Positions 1 to 5,327 of a stretch of DNA of 5,327 nt are shown piece after piece. The notes under the pieces are model-generated. The model ran no database searches and was not told the DNA's origin. It saw only the letters and a list, made by a program, of their open reading frames with translations. Numbering within the stretch: the stretch's first letter is position 1; every line of letters starts with the position of its first letter. The DNA is from Pseudomonadota bacterium. Lineage in GTDB: Bacteria > Pseudomonadota > Alphaproteobacteria > Rhizobiales > Hyphomicrobiaceae. The position numbers were made by a program, and so were the translations under genes. The stretch is from contig JAEWCT010000422.1 of NCBI GenBank assembly GCA_023390485.1, positions 1-5,327 on the forward strand, read 5' to 3'.

Positions 1-1374
1 CTTCAGGGCTCTGCCGACGTTATCCGACAGAAGCTGGTCGATCTCTTCCGCCGTCTTCGCCCGGAATATGGCGCCGGTGATTTCCTTTTCCGTCTTGTCG
101 AGCGCGCGATTGAAAAAACGGTCCGCAAGCTCGACCGACCATTCATGCAGCCTGCTTATGACGAAGAGAACGAGGGCGCCGATGACGAGCCACGACCAGC
201 TGGGGAGATCAACGAACTCGTGCATATGTTCCGCTTGCTGATGAAGCAGCAGCGCAGGCAAGCTCGTCATCAGTGCCAGAATGGTAACGCGCCTCAGCGG
301 TATCGCGACGTTGACGACGCGCTGGCGGCGTATGGCTTCGACGACGAAAAGGCACAAGATCCCGTTCACGAGATAGAGAAGCCCGACGACATCCTCCGGC
401 AGCACGAACCCGTCCCAATTCGCAAAAAGCGTCGTGTATTCGTTGAGGTCGGCGATGACGAACGCGGGCAAACCGATCAGGCATCCCCACATCACCCATC
501 TGAGGCGCTGATTGTCCTTGGGCGAGAGGGAACTGCGTCTCTTGAGCAGGATCGCGACGGCGGCGATGCTCACGATGATTCCAAACAGGATCGTTGCCCG
601 CATCAAGAGTTCGGTATGAAAACCGAATGCGTTGCCGTAGGCGGCCATCAGAACGACGGCAACGACGGCGGCGAGCGCAGGCAACGCCCGTTCGAAACGT
701 TCCCACGGCGGCTGAATCGCTCCGGTCGGCGCCCGCATCACGAACACGAGCAGGCCCGCGTAGCCCGCGGCTTGCGAAATGCTGCCAAGCACGTTTTGCG
801 CCAGAAGCAACAAGGGCCAACGCTGCAATTGCGCATAAAACTCGTAGGCCTGCCCGGGATTGTACCAGATCACGTAGAGGAAAAAGCCCCAGGTCATACG
901 GCTCGGTCGCGTCCAGACCAGCCAGCCGGCGGCGAGTATGACGGCAATGCCCGCGATCTGATCGAGGACCAGAACCAGACGGGCGAACCAGTTCGTCGGC
1001 CGCGGCTCGGCGATCAGCGTCACGTCCCGCGCACCTTCCGTGGCCGTCGGCAGGAGATCGATGGTCGTCTGCCGTCCAGGCAGCACATATTCGTTGCCGC
1101 CGACCGCCGCTATCGTGCTCGCGCAAACATACGCGTCATAGGGAATGCAGCGCATGCGCGTGAAGTCGAGATGGTCGCCAGCGCGGACGCCGGCCTTCCA
1201 GGCGGGTGATTGGGTCTCGTTCTCGAACGGTCCCGCGACGTCATAGATCAAGCCGTTGCTGTCGGCGTAAAAGCCGAACGAGCCGAGCGTCCGGACCGCG
1301 CGCACGAAATCGGGCACGATCATAGCGAGCGCCCAGATGAGCAGTGCGAAAAAGATGAGGCGGTGACGTGTCAT
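1..1374 (-). CDS. PDZ-like, polytopic membrane sensor-type protein (C-terminus beyond the window edge)
   Basis: This is an unbroken minus-strand reading frame of 458 codons running off the left edge. It starts at ATG 1374-1372; an in-frame TGA four codons upstream (1386-1384) leaves no earlier start. Residues 5-22 form a signal-anchor helix. Residues about 37-110 look like an extracytoplasmic PDZ-type domain, with the hallmark SPAWKAGVRAGDHL at 56-69 (compare the family pattern SPAxxAGLxxGDxI), and contain two cysteines (76 and 84) that could pair. Residues about 131-408 hold roughly eight hydrophobic helices (near 134-154, 160-172, 186-213, 229-246, 256-277, 292-310, 327-346, 362-379/393-408). 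Residues 409-458 are a charged amphipathic linker (EWSVELADRFFNRALDKTEK), then EEIDQLLSDNVGRALK, which resembles the first helix of a GAF-type domain. Known relatives with this plan end in signalling outputs such as kinase, cyclase or phosphatase domains; which one applies here is not visible. No good Shine-Dalgarno precedes the ATG. The function is not recognised; a membrane stress sensor is an inference. Confidence 0.85.
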   Translation of the reverse strand, partial: MTRHRLIFFALLIWALAMIVPDFVRAVRTLGSFGFYADSNGLIYDVAGPFENETQSPAWKAGVRAGDHLDFTRMRCIPYDAYVCASTIAAVGGNEYVLPGRQTTIDLLPTATEGARDVTLIAEPRPTNWFARLVLVLDQIAGIAVILAAGWLVWTRPSRMTWGFFLYVIWYNPGQAYEFYAQLQRWPLLLLAQNVLGSISQAAGYAGLLVFVMRAPTGAIQPPWERFERALPALAAVVAVVLMAAYGNAFGFHTELLMRATILFGIIVSIAAVAILLKRRSSLSPKDNQRLRWVMWGCLIGLPAFVIADLNEYTTLFANWDGFVLPEDVVGLLYLVNGILCLFVVEAIRRQRVVNVAIPLRRVTILALMTSLPALLLHQQAEHMHEFVDLPSWSWLVIGALVLFVISRLHEWSVELADRFFNRALDKTEKEITGAIFRAKTAEEIDQLLSDNVGRALK

Positions 1375-1384
1375 TGCATTAGCT

Positions 1385-1399
1385 CAGACAATAGGTCTG
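1385..1399. repeat. Short inverted repeat just upstream of the PDZ-membrane gene
   Basis: CAGAC (1385-1389), five bases, then GTCTG (1395-1399). It lies 10 bases upstream of the minus-strand ATG at 1374, within the divergent gap 1375-1600. It could be an operator half-site pair or a small 5'-UTR hairpin for that gene. Five-base arms occur readily by chance, so this is a weak call. The rest of the gap shows no clear sigma-70 promoter, terminator, tRNA or riboswitch by eye. Confidence 0.25.
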
Positions 1400-1586
1400 T
1401 TGTTGCATGGGGCGTACCAAACCTTTCCGCTCGTCGCGGCATGGTAAGATGCAGCCGGGACCGGCGGCAAGGCAACGCGGAACATCCCTTCGTGGCGGAG
1501 TTAACAGTTTCCCGTCGCCGAGGCGGATGAAATGTTCAGCCTACAGCCGCATGAGATCATTTTTATGCGCTCGACCGTTTAAGAAT

Positions 1587-1590
1587 GGAG
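1587..1590 (+). promoter_or_regulatory. Ribosome binding site deciding the MgtC-family start
   Basis: GGAG at 1587-1590 is the only Shine-Dalgarno-like sequence ahead of three closely spaced in-frame ATGs. Its spacer is 1 base to ATG 1592 (too short), 10 bases to ATG 1601 (workable) and 16 bases to ATG 1607 (too long). This favours 1601 as the start. Confidence 0.5.
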
Positions 1591-1600
1591 AATGTCCGCA

Positions 1601-2314
1601 ATGGAAATGCAGTTACACCCAAGCGTGCTCGATATAACGGCGCGTCTTGGCCTGACGCTGATAGCGACCCTCCTCATCGGCCTGAACAGGGAAAGTGCCG
1701 GCCACGGAGCGGGACTGCGCACCGTTGTCCTGGTCGGCCTTTCGGCCTGCATCGCCACGAGCCAGGCCAACATCCTGCTTGGCGTCACCGGCAAAACCCC
1801 CGACCTGTTCGCGACCTTTGATGTGATGCGACTGCCGCTCGGCATTCTCACCGGCATCGGCTTCATCGGGGGCGGCGTCATTCTGAAACACGGTAGGAAT
1901 GTGTCGGGGGTAACGACCGCAGCAACGATTTGGGCGGTCACTGTCATTGGCATCTGCTTCGGAGGCGGTCAGCTTCTGCTCGGCAGTGCGGGCGCCGCGT
2001 TGATCATCCTGACGCTGTTGATCCTCCGCTGGATCGATATCCGCATCCCGCGCGACCATCGTGGGGAGCTTATCGTCGCCTCCAGTTTGGACCAACCGCC
2101 CTTTCCGGATTTGGGAGAGCTTCTGCGCGGCTCGGGCTACTACGCCCAATTGCAGGGCTTGAGTCGCAGCACGGATTCCGGAGAGACACTACTCCGGTTC
2201 GAGTTGCGCTGGACGCAAAGTGAAATCGCCGAGCCGCCCCTCGACATCCTGAAAAGTATCCGGCCGGACTATGAAGTGCGAAGCTTCGAGGTGTTCAAGG
2301 AGTCGGAACATTGA
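1601..2314 (+). CDS. MgtC/SapB family inner-membrane protein with C-terminal soluble domain
   Basis: The protein has 237 residues from ATG 1601, or 240 if ATG 1592 is used; the ribosome site supports 1601. The N-terminal half carries the MgtC/SapB family signatures in order: LIGLNRE at 25-31 (usual form LIGLERE), AGLRT at 37-41, GILTGIGFIGGGVIL at 81-95, and VSGVTTAATIWAVTVIG at 101-117. About five membrane helices are visible, near 15-28, 40-58, 79-97, 106-124 and 129-145. Residues about 155-237 form a soluble tail containing alternating predicted strands and helices, compatible with the ACT-like cytosolic domain of long MgtC proteins, although sequence similarity there is weak. MgtC of intracellular pathogens modulates the F1Fo ATP synthase and supports growth in low magnesium. 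Most family members in environmental bacteria have no tested role, so magnesium transport should not be assumed. It is divergent from the PDZ-membrane gene and convergent with copA, so it probably has its own promoter. Confidence 0.93.
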   Translation: MEMQLHPSVLDITARLGLTLIATLLIGLNRESAGHGAGLRTVVLVGLSACIATSQANILLGVTGKTPDLFATFDVMRLPLGILTGIGFIGGGVILKHGRNVSGVTTAATIWAVTVIGICFGGGQLLLGSAGAALIILTLLILRWIDIRIPRDHRGELIVASSLDQPPFPDLGELLRGSGYYAQLQGLSRSTDSGETLLRFELRWTQSEIAEPPLDILKSIRPDYEVRSFEVFKESEH

Positions 2315-2321
2315 AGTTCCG
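2304..2321. terminator. Weak hairpin at the convergent MgtC-family/copA junction
   Basis: CGGAAC (2304-2309), six bases, then GTTCCG (2316-2321) is a perfect 6-bp stem. It spans the stop codon of the MgtC-family gene and lies in the 26-base gap before the copA stop. It has the right place for a bidirectional terminator, but no T-run follows on either strand, so intrinsic termination is doubtful. Confidence 0.25.
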
Positions 2322-2340
2322 TTCCGCCCCCAAGTCCCGG

Positions 2341-4749
2341 TTAGCTGATATCCACGTTTCGAAGTCGAAGCGCGTTCCCGATCACACTGACGGACGATAA
2401 GGCCATCGCCGCCGCCGCGATGATCGGAGAGAGAAGCAATCCGAAGACGGGGTAGAGAATGCCCGCCGCAATCGGCACACCGCCGGCGTTATAGATGAAC
2501 GCGAAGAAGAGGTTTTGTCGGATGTTCGACATCGTCGCCTGCGAGAGCTGCCGCGCCCGTGCGATCCCTTCGAGGTCGCCTTTGACAAGGGTAATGCCGG
2601 CACTTTCGATGGCAACATCGGTGCCCGTTCCCATTGCAATACCGACATCGGCTGCCGCGAGCGCCGGCGCATCGTTGACGCCGTCGCCGGCCATCGCCAC
2701 CGCGTGACCTTGTCTCCGGAGTTCGGAAACGAACTTGGCCTTATCCTCAGGCAGAACGTCGGCCTTAACGTCGTCGATGCCGAGCTTGGCGGCGACGGCC
2801 TTCGCTGTGGTCGCGTTGTCGCCCGTAAGCATGACGACGTGCACGCCGCTTTCCTTGAGCTTACGAACAGCTGACGGCGTCGTCGCCTTGATCGGATCGG
2901 CGACAGCGATGATGCCGGCGGCTTTGCCGTCAATGGCAACGTAGACGGCCGTCGCGCCGTCGCCACGAAGCTTTTCGGCATCGGCGGCAAGAGCGGACGT
3001 ATCGATGCCCGCCTCGTCGAAGATCGTTCGATTGCCGATGACGACGTTGCGATTGTCGATGACGCCCGACACGCCCTTGCCCGACGGCGAAGCGAAATCG
3101 CGAACCTCCGACAGCGCGATATTGCGCTCCCGAGCGGCCGCAACGATCGCCGCCCCGAGCGGATGCTCGCTCGCCTGCTCGAGACTGGCCGCGAGCCTGA
3201 GAAGCTCGGCGTCGCTGATCGGCGGTAGAGTGCGAACCGCGGTCACCGTCGGCTTGCCTTCGGTGAGCGTACCGGTCTTATCGACGACGAGCGTATCGAT
3301 TTTCTCCATATGTTCGAGCGCCTCGGCATTCTTGATCAGTACGCCGGACTGCGCACCGCGGCCGACGCCCACCATGATGGACATCGGCGTCGCGAGACCG
3401 AGGGCGCATGGGCAGGCAATGATCAGAACCGAAACGGCGGCAACGAGCGCATACGAGAAGCGCGGCTCGGGGCCGACCGCCATCCACGCGGCGAAGGCAA
3501 GGATCGCAACTCCGATGACGAGGGGCACAAACCATCCGGCGACCTGATCGGCGAGGCGCTGAATGGGTGCGCGGCTGCGCTGGGCTTCAGCGACCATCTG
3601 CACGATGCGCGCGAGCATCGTATCGCGGCCGACCTTCTCGGCTCGAACGATGAGCGCGCCCGATCCGTTGATCGTCCCGCCGATGACTTTCGCCCCGGCA
3701 CTTTTCGAAACAGCAAGCGGCTCGCCGGTCACCATCGATTCATCGACGTTGCTTTTGCCGTCGGTGACGATGCCGTCGACGGCGATGCGCTCGCCGGGTC
3801 TAACGCGCAGGAGTTCACCGACCGTGATCGCATCGATCTGCACCTCTTCGTCCGAACCATCGGGCTTGAGGCGCCGCGCCGTTTTCGGAGCGAGATTGAG
3901 AAGCGCGCGAATGGCGCCGCTCGTTTGCTCGCGTGCCCTGAGTTCCAAGACCTGCCCAACGAGCACCAGCACCGTGATGACGGCCGCAGCTTCGAAGTAG
4001 ACCGGAACGGCGCCGCCCATTCCGCGAAGTGATGCTGGAAAAATTTCAGGAAACAGAGTCGTGACAACACTGTAGATCCACGCGACACCCGTCCCGAGCG
4101 CAATCAGCGTGAACATGTTGAGATTGCGTGTTTCAAGCGATTTCCAGCCGCGCTCGAAAAACGGCCATCCCGCCCAGAGCACGACAGGCGTCGCTAGCGC
4201 GAACTGCACCCAGTTCGAAGCAGTCGGACTGATGATGTGATGCAAGTTGAAAAGATGGCTGCCCATCTCGAGAACGAAAACGGGAAGGGTAAGCGCCGCG
4301 CCAATCCACAGCCGCCGCATCATGTCCTGAAGCTCGGCATTGGGTTCGGCTTCAGCGGTGACAAGCTCCGGCTCGAGCGCCATGCCGCAGATCGGGCAGG
4401 AGCCCGGGCCAACTTGCCGGATCTGGGGATGCATCGGGCATGTGTAGATGGTGCCCGGGGGAACCGGCTCCGCCTTTGCGGCTTCCGGCTCCAGATATCG
4501 CGCGGGATCGGCGACGAACTTCGTCCGGCATCCGGCGGCACAGAAGTAATAGGTCTTTCCGCCGTGCTCGGCACGATGCTTCGCCGTGTGCGGATCGACG
4601 GTCATCCCGCAAACCGGGTCTTTCGCCTTGGCAGAAGTGTCGCCCGCATGCTCGTGAGCGGTATGTCCGTGTGCAGCGTGGTTGTGCGAGCAGCAGCTCT
4701 TCGAGGAACTGCTTGGTTCGGGCCCGGTTTTCGGCGTATCGGCGGTCAT
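2341..4749 (-). CDS. copA: Copper-translocating P1B-type ATPase with YHS and heavy-metal-binding N-terminus
   Basis: This 802-residue ATPase is predicted to export Cu(I) (possibly Ag(I)) across the inner membrane at the cost of ATP. The transport signature is CPC at 446-448. Other P-type motifs are TGEP 341-344, DKTGT 490-494 (phosphorylated Asp490), SEHP 527-530, TGDN 642-645 and GDGVND 688-693. Eight membrane helices fall near 148-166, 180-198, 211-229, 251-270, 406-425, 431-461, 747-765 and 774-794; YN at 753-754 and MALSS at 782-786 match the Cu(I) subgroup. The cytoplasmic N-terminus lacks a GMxCxxC domain. It has a Cys/His-rich stretch (19-36), a YHS domain (about 44-86; Cys47, Cys70, Cys74) and a CPMHP...CPICGM motif (104-123). 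ATG 4749 is chosen because AAGGA lies 8 bases upstream. Longer in-frame starts at 4791 and 4818 lack a ribosome site, and 4818 falls inside the operator. The gene is divergent from csoR and probably repressed by it. Confidence 0.95.
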   Translation of the reverse strand: MTADTPKTGPEPSSSSKSCCSHNHAAHGHTAHEHAGDTSAKAKDPVCGMTVDPHTAKHRAEHGGKTYYFCAAGCRTKFVADPARYLEPEAAKAEPVPPGTIYTCPMHPQIRQVGPGSCPICGMALEPELVTAEAEPNAELQDMMRRLWIGAALTLPVFVLEMGSHLFNLHHIISPTASNWVQFALATPVVLWAGWPFFERGWKSLETRNLNMFTLIALGTGVAWIYSVVTTLFPEIFPASLRGMGGAVPVYFEAAAVITVLVLVGQVLELRAREQTSGAIRALLNLAPKTARRLKPDGSDEEVQIDAITVGELLRVRPGERIAVDGIVTDGKSNVDESMVTGEPLAVSKSAGAKVIGGTINGSGALIVRAEKVGRDTMLARIVQMVAEAQRSRAPIQRLADQVAGWFVPLVIGVAILAFAAWMAVGPEPRFSYALVAAVSVLIIACPCALGLATPMSIMVGVGRGAQSGVLIKNAEALEHMEKIDTLVVDKTGTLTEGKPTVTAVRTLPPISDAELLRLAASLEQASEHPLGAAIVAAARERNIALSEVRDFASPSGKGVSGVIDNRNVVIGNRTIFDEAGIDTSALAADAEKLRGDGATAVYVAIDGKAAGIIAVADPIKATTPSAVRKLKESGVHVVMLTGDNATTAKAVAAKLGIDDVKADVLPEDKAKFVSELRRQGHAVAMAGDGVNDAPALAAADVGIAMGTGTDVAIESAGITLVKGDLEGIARARQLSQATMSNIRQNLFFAFIYNAGGVPIAAGILYPVFGLLLSPIIAAAAMALSSVSVIGNALRLRNVDIS

Positions 4750-4757
4750 GGCGCAAT

Positions 4758-4762
4758 TCCTT
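4758..4762 (-). promoter_or_regulatory. Ribosome binding site of copA
   Basis: On the minus strand AAGGA (4762-4758) sits 8 bases before ATG 4749. It is the only well-spaced Shine-Dalgarno among the candidate starts, so it fixes the N-terminus as MTADTPK. Confidence 0.65.
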
Positions 4763-4799
4763 GCTGAACCCCGGTCATCATCCGAGGCCATCGTCGTGG

Positions 4800-4828
4800 T
4801 TGACACATATACCCCCATAGGGTATACG
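4800..4828 (+). promoter_or_regulatory. Sigma-70-type promoter of csoR
   Basis: TTGACA at 4800-4805 is a perfect -35 hexamer. Exactly 17 bases later TATACG at 4823-4828 serves as a -10 (4 of 6 consensus). A start point about 7 bases on, near 4835, coincides with the csoR ATG at 4836, implying a leaderless or nearly leaderless transcript. The CsoR operator fills the spacer and overlaps the -10. Confidence 0.65.
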
Positions 4829-4832
4829 TCAA
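4804..4832 (-). promoter_or_regulatory. Overlapping divergent promoter of copA
   Basis: On the minus strand TTGACG (4832-4827) matches 5 of 6 -35 positions. The -10 is either TATGTG (4809-4804, spacer 17) or TATATG (4811-4806, spacer 15). Transcription would begin near 4797-4799, leaving a leader of about 48-50 bases that contains the AAGGA site. The operator occupies this spacer as well. A weak or off-length spacer is common at metal-induced promoters, but which -10 is used cannot be told from sequence. Confidence 0.5.
4808..4826. promoter_or_regulatory. CsoR operator shared by csoR and copA
   Basis: TATACCC (4808-4814), CCATA, GGGTATA (4820-4826) is a perfect 7+7 bp inverted repeat with a 5-base centre. 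Read on the minus strand it is TATACCCTATGGGGGTATA, the A/T-flanked, G/C-cored pattern known for CsoR boxes such as that of the Bacillus copZA operon. It lies between the start codons of a CsoR-family gene and copA and within both promoter spacers. Apo-CsoR binding would block both, and Cu(I) would cause release. Confidence 0.85.
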
Positions 4833-4835
4833 GGT

Positions 4836-5111
4836 ATGGAGAAACAATCGAAAGCCGCCTGTCTCAAACGCCTCAACCGCATCGAGGGCCAGGTTCGCGG
4901 CCTCGCGAAGATGGTGGAGGAGGGGCGGTACTGCATCGACGTCGTGACGCAGATTTCGGCCGTTCGGGCAGCGCTTCGGCGCGTCGAGGAAGAAGTGCTG
5001 CGTGATCACGTCGCCCATTGTGTCGAGCACGCGATCGCGAGCGGCGATGCGGCCGATCAGCGCCGCAAGGTGGCCGAGCTGATGGACGTGCTCGCTCGAA
5101 CCTCCCGTTGA
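4836..5111 (+). CDS. csoR: CsoR-type Cu(I)-sensing transcriptional repressor
   Basis: This 91-residue all-helical protein belongs to the CsoR/RcnR/FrmR family (DUF156). The family signature [20 protein letters not shown] spans 12-31. The metal ligands Cys33, His58 and Cys62 have the same spacing as Cys36/His61/Cys65 of Mycobacterium tuberculosis CsoR, and Tyr32 matches its second-shell Tyr35. This supports Cu(I) sensing rather than the nickel (RcnR) or formaldehyde (FrmR) branches. Family members bind DNA as tetramers and let go when loaded with metal. ATG 4836 is the only start that keeps the conserved first helix. No properly spaced Shine-Dalgarno exists: AAGG at 4831-4834 leaves a single-base gap, and the predicted transcription start lies at or next to the ATG. 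The gene is divergent from copA with 86 bases between start codons, and it is expected to repress both copA and itself through the operator at 4808-4826. Confidence 0.95.
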   Translation: MEKQSKAACLKRLNRIEGQVRGLAKMVEEGRYCIDVVTQISAVRAALRRVEEEVLRDHVAHCVEHAIASGDAADQRRKVAELMDVLARTSR

Positions 5112-5192
5112 GCCGCTAATCGCGACGCCAAATAAGGCAGAGATGAACCCGCCCTGAAATGCGCGATTGCGTGCGCACTCAGTCATCCAAAC

Positions 5193-5210
5193 CTTTGCTA
5201 GTACGCAAAG
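5193..5210. repeat. Inverted repeat CTTTGC-N6-GCAAAG
   Basis: CTTTGC (5193-5198) and GCAAAG (5205-5210) are perfect 6-base arms around TAGTAC, in the gene-free tail after csoR. No T-run follows, so it is not a clear terminator. The symmetry fits a protein-binding site or a small hairpin equally well. Confidence 0.35.
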
Positions 5211-5243
5211 TTCGTAATGCGATTTGAATTGCAGGCCGCATCC

Positions 5244-5261
5244 TTTGCCATTTGTTTGCCA
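5244..5261. repeat. Two TTTGCCA direct repeats one helical turn apart
   Basis: TTTGCCA occurs at 5244-5250 and again at 5255-5261, an 11-base period that would put both copies on the same face of DNA. The spacing is typical of tandem regulator sites, but the motif is short and no factor is identified. Confidence 0.25.
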
Positions 5262-5273
5262 CGCCAATGACGA

Positions 5274-5287
5274 CTTCGCGCGCGAAG
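5274..5287. repeat. Perfect 14-bp palindrome CTTCGCGCGCGAAG
   Basis: A gap-free self-complementary 14-mer near the right edge. Two short plus-strand frames surround it: one from ATG 5267 (MTTSRAKLSPWNRT...) runs through it, and one from ATG 5296 (MEPDRRRDCW) begins just after it. Both stay open to the window end and neither has a convincing ribosome site, so no gene is called. The whole stretch 5112-5327 otherwise shows no RNA gene or mobile element. Confidence 0.3.
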
Positions 5288-5327
5288 CTCTCGCCATGGA
5301 ACCGGACAGACGTCGTGACTGTTGGGC

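Noticed and set aside
209..1126. Minus-strand open frame of 305 codons overlapping the PDZ-membrane gene in another frame
   Set aside because: The product is Arg-rich with no hydrophobic pattern or motif. The frame beginning at 1374 gives the membrane helices and PDZ signature and is clearly the real one.
145..1209. Long plus-strand open frame of 354 codons opposite the PDZ-membrane gene
   Set aside because: Its translation is low-complexity and rich in Arg, Asp, Glu and Gln with no domain signature. The opposite strand encodes a coherent membrane protein through the whole stretch, so this is a high-GC antisense shadow.
1210..1637. Two short plus-strand open frames in the 5' end of the PDZ gene and the divergent gap
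   Set aside because: No ribosome site, no recognisable sequence, and they overlap the real genes on both sides.
5160..5177. Hairpin TGCGC-N8-GCGCA as a csoR terminator
   Set aside because: A 5-bp stem with an 8-base loop, no T-run and about 50 bases after the stop codon; too weak to call.
4746..5297. Minus-strand open frame of 183 codons opposite csoR
   Set aside because: It is antisense to a well-conserved CsoR family gene and to the operator, and its product has no motif; openness is expected from the codon bias of csoR.
5267..5327. Possible start of a plus-strand gene (ATG 5267 or ATG 5296) cut by the right edge
   Set aside because: Only 20 or 10 codons are visible and neither start has a convincing ribosome site; the 5267 frame has the better GC-rich third positions but that is not sufficient.
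1..5327. CRISPR array, insertion sequence, tRNA or riboswitch
   Set aside because: No regularly spaced repeats, transposase motifs, terminal inverted repeats or cloverleaf-like segments were found on reading both strands by eye.

Overview
This 5.3-kb window comes from a GC-rich bacterial chromosome or replicon. Compact gene packing, a CsoR/CopA copper module with a YHS-type P1B ATPase and the overall codon use suggest a Gram-negative proteobacterium, plausibly alphaproteobacterial. That placement is an inference and was not tested by any search.

There are four genes. On the left, a minus-strand gene (1374 down to the window edge at 1) encodes the first 458 residues of a membrane protein: an N-terminal anchor, an extracytoplasmic PDZ-like domain, about eight further membrane helices, and the start of a cytoplasmic domain that is cut off. 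A divergent gap of about 225 bases follows. Next is a plus-strand MgtC/SapB-family membrane protein (1601-2314). It runs convergently, with 26 bases between stops, into a large minus-strand copper-translocating P1B-type ATPase (copA, 4749-2341). Divergent to copA is a small CsoR-type copper-sensing repressor (csoR, 4836-5111). The last 216 bases hold no convincing gene, only several short inverted and direct repeats and possibly the first codons of a gene cut by the right edge.

The right half is a self-contained copper-efflux module. CsoR carries the Cys-His-Cys Cu(I) site. The 86 bases between the two start codons contain one near-ideal CsoR operator (TATACCC-N5-GGGTATA) nested in the spacers of two overlapping, opposing promoters. 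One repressor-bound site could therefore silence both genes, and Cu(I) would release both. The csoR promoter geometry places transcription initiation essentially at the ATG, so csoR is probably translated from a leaderless mRNA. CopA has no classical GMxCxxC heavy-metal-associated domain. Its cytoplasmic N-terminus instead combines a His/Cys-rich stretch, a YHS domain and a short CPMHP...CPICGM heavy-metal-binding motif. I see no wholly new system here. The most unusual items are the promoter/operator architecture and the truncated PDZ-membrane sensor-like protein.
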